Of a stretch of 10,671 bases of DNA, positions 6,655 through 10,671 are shown piece after piece; the first letter of the stretch is position 1; each line of letters starts with the position of its first letter. This DNA comes from JBEIHX01 sp044375455. Lineage in GTDB: Bacteria > Pseudomonadota > Alphaproteobacteria > Caulobacterales > Aquidulcibacteraceae. A model generated the notes under the pieces. The model ran no database searches. It worked only from the letters and a program-made list of their open reading frames with translations, and was not told the DNA's origin. The translations under genes were made by a program, and so were the position numbers. Location of the stretch: positions 1 to 10,671 of the forward strand of contig JBILMQ010000104.1 of assembly GCA_044375455.1 (NCBI GenBank), given 5' to 3'.

Positions 6655-6917
6655 GATTACACCGCGACGACAGCCCGGTCGGCGCGCATCGGCGGCGGCG
6701 GCGAGGGGTGGCGCGACAGAAAATCGCAGGCGTGGCGTATAACGCGCGGCAAGACAGGGCGGTCCTGGCAAGGCCGCCGGCTTTAGAACGATCATGAGGG
6801 CAGCGCCTGTGGCCTGCGACCCGCGAGCGACCATGCCGGCAGGTGGCGGAGGCGCCCGCGCGCGGGGAAGCTGTCTTCAGACCGAAACCGACGCGCCGGC
6901 AGAGCCCTTCTGACAGG

Positions 6918-8477
6918 TCATTCCTGCGGCGGATCATACTGCGTGCGCAGCACCCGCTTCAAAACCTTGCCGTTGGGGTTGCGCGGGAGATCCTGACGGA
7001 AAACCACCCGAGAAATGCGCTGGCGTTTGCCGACACGAGCATTGGTCCAGGACGCGATCTCCAGCGCATCACTGCCCTCAAATCCCGGACGCAACACCAC
7101 CACTGCAAGCGGAGTTTCACCCCAGGCGCTGTCTGCCACGCCGATGACGGCAACCTCTGCCAGGGCGGGATGCTGCACCATGACAGCCTCGATATCCGCC
7201 GGGTAAATGTTCTGCCCGCCCGATATGATCATGTCCTTCTTGCGGTCGGTGATGTAGAGATAGCCGTCCGCATCGGTGCGCCCGACATCGCCAGTGCGCA
7301 GCCAGACTGCGCCGGCGGGATCAATGAACCGGACCTCTGACGTCGCATCCGGCCGATTATGGTATTCAGTCATCCAGTGAACGGACCGAACACAGATCTC
7401 GCCGGTCTCGCCCCATCCCAGAACGCGGTCATCGGTGTCGACAAGAATGTAGTCATTTCCCCGCACCGGCTTGCCGACCGATGCAGTCCGGCCCGTCGCC
7501 TCCTCCGGCTGAAGGGTGGTCATGAAGCCCTCGGTCAGGCCGTAGAGTTCTATGACCGCGCACGAAAACCCATCCGTGATGCGGCCTTTGAGGTCCTCAA
7601 ACAGTGGCGCACCGCCCGACATCACAGCCTGCAAAGAGGCGACACGCCGACGTGCGAAGCCCGGCGCATCAAGAATGCGCTGAAACATGATGGGGGCCAT
7701 GAAGGCATGTGTGACCCCGTGCGTCTCGACCGCTTGGAGCCAGCCCTCTGGCTCGAAACGGTTGCGCACGATGCATGTCCCGCCCACGATGATGGTGCAG
7801 AAAATGGCGGCCCAGGCAATATTCGAATAAAGCCCTATCGGACAGATCGAAACGGCCGAGAAGTGATAACGGTGCGCGAGGGCGAGCTCGTACATAGACT
7901 GGACGCGCCGCCGGTAGGCGTGCTTGATTCCCTTTGGCGTGCCAGTGGTGCCCGAACTGTAGATGATGTTGCAGGGGTCATAGTCATCAATCCTTACGCC
8001 CGGATCGTGGGTCGCCTGTTCATCGCGCCACATCTCATAGCGTGTGGCGGCGCCATCCACCGGGCCAAGGACGAAGACCGCGCCAGATCTGGAGCGAACG
8101 GCGTCCTGGTCCTTCAGTCGCGCATATTGCTCGCCCGAAAAAAACAAGACTTTGGCGCTGCAATCCTCAATCATCGCCAGCAAATCGGCATCGCTCACCG
8201 CCAGGTTCAGCGGAACGACCACGCCGCCAGCCTTCATCGCGCCGACCATTACCTCCACGAATTCAACGCAGTTCTTCATCAAGATGACAATGCTGTCGCC
8301 GCGCCCCACGCCGCGGGCCCGCAGCCCATGGGCCACCGCGTTTGCCCGCCGATCCAACGCGCCCCAGGTCAGCGCCTGGTCTTCATCAGCGAACGCGACC
8401 TTGTCTGGAAGCCACTTGCCGTTCAGGCGCACAAAGTCGCCAAACAAGGGGGCCTGGATTTCAAAACCTGCCGACAC
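6918..8477 (-). CDS. AMP-dependent acyl-CoA ligase (class I adenylate-forming), ligase B
   Basis: Activates a carboxylic acid to an acyl-adenylate and then a CoA thioester in the cytoplasm; the acid is unknown. The 519-residue protein has the family motifs in order: P-loop-like 'YSSGTTGTPKG' (173-183), 'ELYGLTEG' (A5, about 310-317), 'LRTGDVGRTDADGYLYI' (A7), 'DRKKDMIISGGQNIYPADIE' (hinge and A8, 411-430), and the C-terminal catalytic lysine K504 in 'PRNPNGK'. At motif A4, where many relatives have 'PLFHxxG', it has 'PIGLYSN', so the common His is absent. The start is set at GTG 8477, four bases after the TAA of the upstream ligase; a TTG at 8504 would overlap that gene by 23 bases and lacks a good ribosome-binding site. 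It is probably cotranscribed with ligase A and the hydrolase. Confidence 0.92.
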   Translation of the reverse strand: MSAGFEIQAPLFGDFVRLNGKWLPDKVAFADEDQALTWGALDRRANAVAHGLRARGVGRGDSIVILMKNCVEFVEVMVGAMKAGGVVVPLNLAVSDADLLAMIEDCSAKVLFFSGEQYARLKDQDAVRSRSGAVFVLGPVDGAATRYEMWRDEQATHDPGVRIDDYDPCNIIYSSGTTGTPKGIKHAYRRRVQSMYELALAHRYHFSAVSICPIGLYSNIAWAAIFCTIIVGGTCIVRNRFEPEGWLQAVETHGVTHAFMAPIMFQRILDAPGFARRRVASLQAVMSGGAPLFEDLKGRITDGFSCAVIELYGLTEGFMTTLQPEEATGRTASVGKPVRGNDYILVDTDDRVLGWGETGEICVRSVHWMTEYHNRPDATSEVRFIDPAGAVWLRTGDVGRTDADGYLYITDRKKDMIISGGQNIYPADIEAVMVQHPALAEVAVIGVADSAWGETPLAVVVLRPGFEGSDALEIASWTNARVGKRQRISRVVFRQDLPRNPNGKVLKRVLRTQYDPPQE

Positions 8478-8481
8478 TGTC

Positions 8482-10059
8482 TTAACCCGTCGTCGTGGCT
8501 GCAAAGCGGTCGCGCAACTCCCGCTTCAGGACCTTGCCGGACGCATTGCGCGGCAAGGCGTCAAGCGCGGCGTAGCGCCGCGGGATCTTGTAGCCTGCCA
8601 GCACCGGACGCAGGAATGCTTCGTAAGAAGACGGTTCAAACCTCGCTCCGGGCTTGATCACGACACACGCCAGCAGCGCCTCGCCCCATTTTGCATGCGG
8701 TGTGCCGATGACGGCGGCCTGATCCACATCTGGATGCTGCACAAGCACAGCCTCAATCTCAGCAGGATAGATATTCTCGCCGCCGCTGACCACCATGTCC
8801 TTGATGCGGTCGACCACATAAAGATATCCGTCCTCATCAAGGTATCCCGCATCGCCGCTGTGGTACCAGCCGTCGCGCAGCACCTGGGCGGTGGCGTCCG
8901 GGCGCTTCCAGTAGCCGTTCATCACCCGCGCGCTGCGGCACAGAATCTCTCCAACACACCTTGGCGCCACATCCGCGCCAGCGGCGTCGACGATCCGGAT
9001 CTGCGACCCGCCGAGCGGCTTTCCAGCTGACCTCAGCCTGTCGCCAGCATCATGGACGCAATCCTGCGGCCCAAGATAAGTCAGTCCTCCGCAACACTCG
9101 GTCATGCCATAGGAGAGAGCGAACCCGCATTTCAGCACCCGCTGAGCCTCCCGTAGCAGCCCCACCGCGATGCCCGAGCCAGCGATGAGAAGGGTGTCAA
9201 GACATCTCAGATCAAGTTCAGCCGTTTCCGGGAGACTGATGATGTCGTGGATCGTCGCTGCCGGCAGCGGCGCCACGGTGATGCTTCGTTCGGCGATCAT
9301 GCGGATGATCTCAGACGGCGACCCGCCGCGCACGATCTCGACCCGGGCGCCAGCATAAAGACCGGCCAAAGCAAGATTGCAGCCCGCGATGTGAAACAGC
9401 GGCATCGCCGCAAGAACCGCCGCGCCTTCACGGAACAGCGCTGGCCACACGCCAAGGCCCTCGACGGCTGCGAGCACCATGGCCCTGTGGGACAGCTCTA
9501 CCCCCTTTGGATGGCCGGTCGTGCCGCTGGTGTACAATTGGATCGCGCAGTCGTGCGGCTGCACCGGCTGCAAGTCTACAGCTGTGTGCTGATGTCGTTC
9601 GAGCCATGACGGCAGGCTGTCCTGATCAGCATACGGCGCATCGATGGTGATGACGGACTTAAGGCCCGGCGCCAGAGCCTGAGCTGCGCGCGCGAGATGT
9701 GCAAGGTCGGCGCCTGCGAAGCACAGCTGTGCCTCGCTATCAGCCAAAATGTATCCCACCTCCTGGGCGGTCAGGCGGAAATTGATCGGCGCAGCCACCA
9801 GGCCGGCCTTCGCCACGGCGAGCAGCAGAACCAGAAATGTGTCTGAGTTCTTGTCCAACAGGGCGACGCGGGCGCCGTGGGCGAGGCCACTCGCGCGCAG
9901 CGCACAGGCGATACGCTCGCTGTCTTCCTCGAGCGCGGCGAACGACAAGACACGGTCTTCGAAAACGAGGGCCGCCCGGTTGGGACAGGCGCCAGCCTGC
10001 ACGCGCGCGATATCTCCAAGCACGCGGATGGCTCGGTTTTCCAGATCTGCAGACGCCAT
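8482..10059 (-). CDS. AMP-dependent acyl-CoA ligase (class I adenylate-forming), ligase A
   Basis: A second acid:CoA ligase, 525 residues, clearly a different subgroup from its downstream neighbour. Motifs in order: 'YTSGTTGHPKG' (176-186), 'AMPLFHIAGCN' (A4 with the usual His, 218-228), 'SYGMTECCGG' (A5, 316-325), 'WYHSGDAGYLDEDGYLYVVDRIKDM' region (A7/hinge, 398-422), 'SGGENIYPAEIE' (A8, 425-436), and the catalytic lysine K509 in 'PRNASGK'. The pattern resembles long-chain/medium-chain fatty acid, cinnamate-type and steroid side-chain ligases, which cannot be separated by eye. The ATG lies 6 bases after the TAA of the hydrolase gene, and the stop is 4 bases before the chosen start of ligase B, so the three genes form a tight transcription unit. 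No truncation is seen. Confidence 0.93.
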   Translation of the reverse strand: MASADLENRAIRVLGDIARVQAGACPNRAALVFEDRVLSFAALEEDSERIACALRASGLAHGARVALLDKNSDTFLVLLLAVAKAGLVAAPINFRLTAQEVGYILADSEAQLCFAGADLAHLARAAQALAPGLKSVITIDAPYADQDSLPSWLERHQHTAVDLQPVQPHDCAIQLYTSGTTGHPKGVELSHRAMVLAAVEGLGVWPALFREGAAVLAAMPLFHIAGCNLALAGLYAGARVEIVRGGSPSEIIRMIAERSITVAPLPAATIHDIISLPETAELDLRCLDTLLIAGSGIAVGLLREAQRVLKCGFALSYGMTECCGGLTYLGPQDCVHDAGDRLRSAGKPLGGSQIRIVDAAGADVAPRCVGEILCRSARVMNGYWKRPDATAQVLRDGWYHSGDAGYLDEDGYLYVVDRIKDMVVSGGENIYPAEIEAVLVQHPDVDQAAVIGTPHAKWGEALLACVVIKPGARFEPSSYEAFLRPVLAGYKIPRRYAALDALPRNASGKVLKRELRDRFAATTTG

Positions 10060-10064
10060 GGCGA

Positions 10065-10671
10065 TTAAAGACCCGCCTCTTCAAGCCAGCCCGCACAGAA
10101 CTGGCCTGCCTCGCTGGCCTTTTCCGGTTGCCCGAAATAGTAATGGTTGGCCCCCTTGATCCAGTGCAGCTTCTTGCGGTCATGGCTGACGGCGTCGAAC
10201 AGCCGCTTGGTATGCTCCGGCGTTATCCCATCATCGGCCGTATTGCCGACCACCAGGACAGGGACTGACACGCGCGCGGCGCACTTTACTCCGTCAGCGC
10301 GCGCATCATCATAGCTCCACTGCGAAAGCCAACTGCGCAGAGAGCAGAACCGGCCAAGCCCGACCGGGCTGTCGTTGACGACTTCCGGGTCGCCAAGGAA
10401 GCACCAATTTGGCCTGCGGTCATTGGGGTCGATGGTCGGGTCGAGCCATTTCGGCTCCGCCATCGTGCGGTGCACGACGAAGCCGTATTCGCGGTTGATC
10501 TGACCCGCCGCCCTGTAGGATGCGAGCTTGTCCTTCACAAATCCGGTGATCCGCCGGTTCCGGGCGACCTGCGCAGCACGAAAATGCGCGATATAGTCCT
10601 GGCTGTAGGGCGGCTGGTTCGGATTGCGCTTGTCATAAAGATCCAGTTCCAGGATGCGCTTTTCCGGATTG
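10065..10671 (-). CDS. Alpha/beta hydrolase, C-terminal part (5' end outside window)
   Basis: The frame is open to the window edge and encodes the last 201 residues of an alpha/beta-hydrolase-fold protein. The C-terminal catalytic pieces are visible: the strand 'VSVPVLVVGNTADDGITPEHT', where an Asp of 'TADD' is the likely acid of the triad, and 'IKGANHYYFGQ' with the catalytic His before the C-terminus. The nucleophile elbow (GxSxG) lies outside the window. The region before the core is a long, charged cap-like insert ('LDLYDKRNPNQPPYSQDYI', 'WLDPTIDPNDRRPNWCFLG'). It could be an esterase, a C-C hydrolase or a lactonase; nothing here decides. It is first in the run with the two ligases, which suggests that it makes or releases an acid for CoA activation. 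A GTG at 10538 is internal and not the true start. Confidence 0.85.
   Translation of the reverse strand, partial: NPEKRILELDLYDKRNPNQPPYSQDYIAHFRAAQVARNRRITGFVKDKLASYRAAGQINREYGFVVHRTMAEPKWLDPTIDPNDRRPNWCFLGDPEVVNDSPVGLGRFCSLRSWLSQWSYDDARADGVKCAARVSVPVLVVGNTADDGITPEHTKRLFDAVSHDRKKLHWIKGANHYYFGQPEKASEAGQFCAGWLEEAGL

Larger units (their letters stand above)
6358..6917. other. 560-base leader/intergenic region upstream of the receptor gene
   Basis: No convincing gene. It holds the receptor's ribosome-binding site, a 37-codon minus-strand frame (6375-6488, ATG start) that ends just before that site, and an AT-richer island near 6630-6660 with an inverted repeat and a -35-like TTGACA. Its length suggests the receptor can be transcribed from its own promoter rather than only by read-through from the ligase genes. 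No strong terminator was found after the ligase stop at 6918. Confidence 0.5.

Noticed and set aside
6641..6937. Minus-strand frames between ligase B and the receptor gene
   Set aside because: Arg/Ala/Pro-rich translations with no domain and no good start. They look like noncoding GC-rich sequence.
7359..8657. Plus-strand frame of 432 codons opposite the ligase B gene
   Set aside because: It is antisense to a ligase with all expected motifs. The translation is rich in His/Arg/Ala without domains and runs across the junction of two real genes.
8044..9030. Plus-strand frame of 328 codons opposite both ligase genes
   Set aside because: Same reason: a shadow of two recognised genes, with low-complexity Arg/Thr/Pro/Ser stretches.

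Overview
The window is GC-rich DNA with alphaproteobacterial character. The order Caulobacterales/Hyphomonadales is a reasonable guess from three things: a type II secretion gene block with GTGA/ATGA-overlapping genes, a large TonB-dependent receptor of the 'EEIIVTA' type, and acyl-CoA-ligase catabolic genes. No rRNA, tRNA or CRISPR array is visible, so the taxonomic guess is inference only.

Layout. (1) Positions 1-1607, plus strand: the tail of a type II secretion (T2SS) operon. It holds the C-terminus of the GspF platform protein, a short prepilin peptidase without the usual N-terminal methylase half, and a GspI-like minor pseudopilin, with each stop overlapping the next start. A GC-rich hairpin lies in the convergent gap that follows. 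(2) 1794-2486, minus strand: a class I SAM-dependent methyltransferase with a strong Shine-Dalgarno. (3) 2487-4008: about 1.5 kb without a convincing intact gene. It holds a decayed, frameshifted insertion-sequence remnant on the minus strand that resembles IS66-family tnpB (fairly good) and tnpA (weak), and two short in-frame tandem repeats (3 x 12 bp and 3 x 15 bp). (4) 4009-10671, minus strand: a catabolic block read in the order alpha/beta hydrolase (5'-truncated by the window edge), AMP-dependent acyl-CoA ligase A, AMP-dependent acyl-CoA ligase B, a gap of about 0.55 kb, and a TonB-dependent outer-membrane receptor.

How the genes may work together. The receptor would bring a poorly permeating ligand across the outer membrane. 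The hydrolase could release or process an ester or ring product, and the two ligases would activate carboxylic acids as CoA thioesters for beta-oxidation-type breakdown. The substrate cannot be read from sequence; fatty, steroid, terpenoid and aromatic acids are all possible. The two ligases differ in a core motif, so they probably take different acids. The secretion genes and the catabolic genes show no direct link beyond adjacency. I did not find a clearly new system. The least explained parts are the two-ligase plus receptor locus and the decayed mobile-element region.
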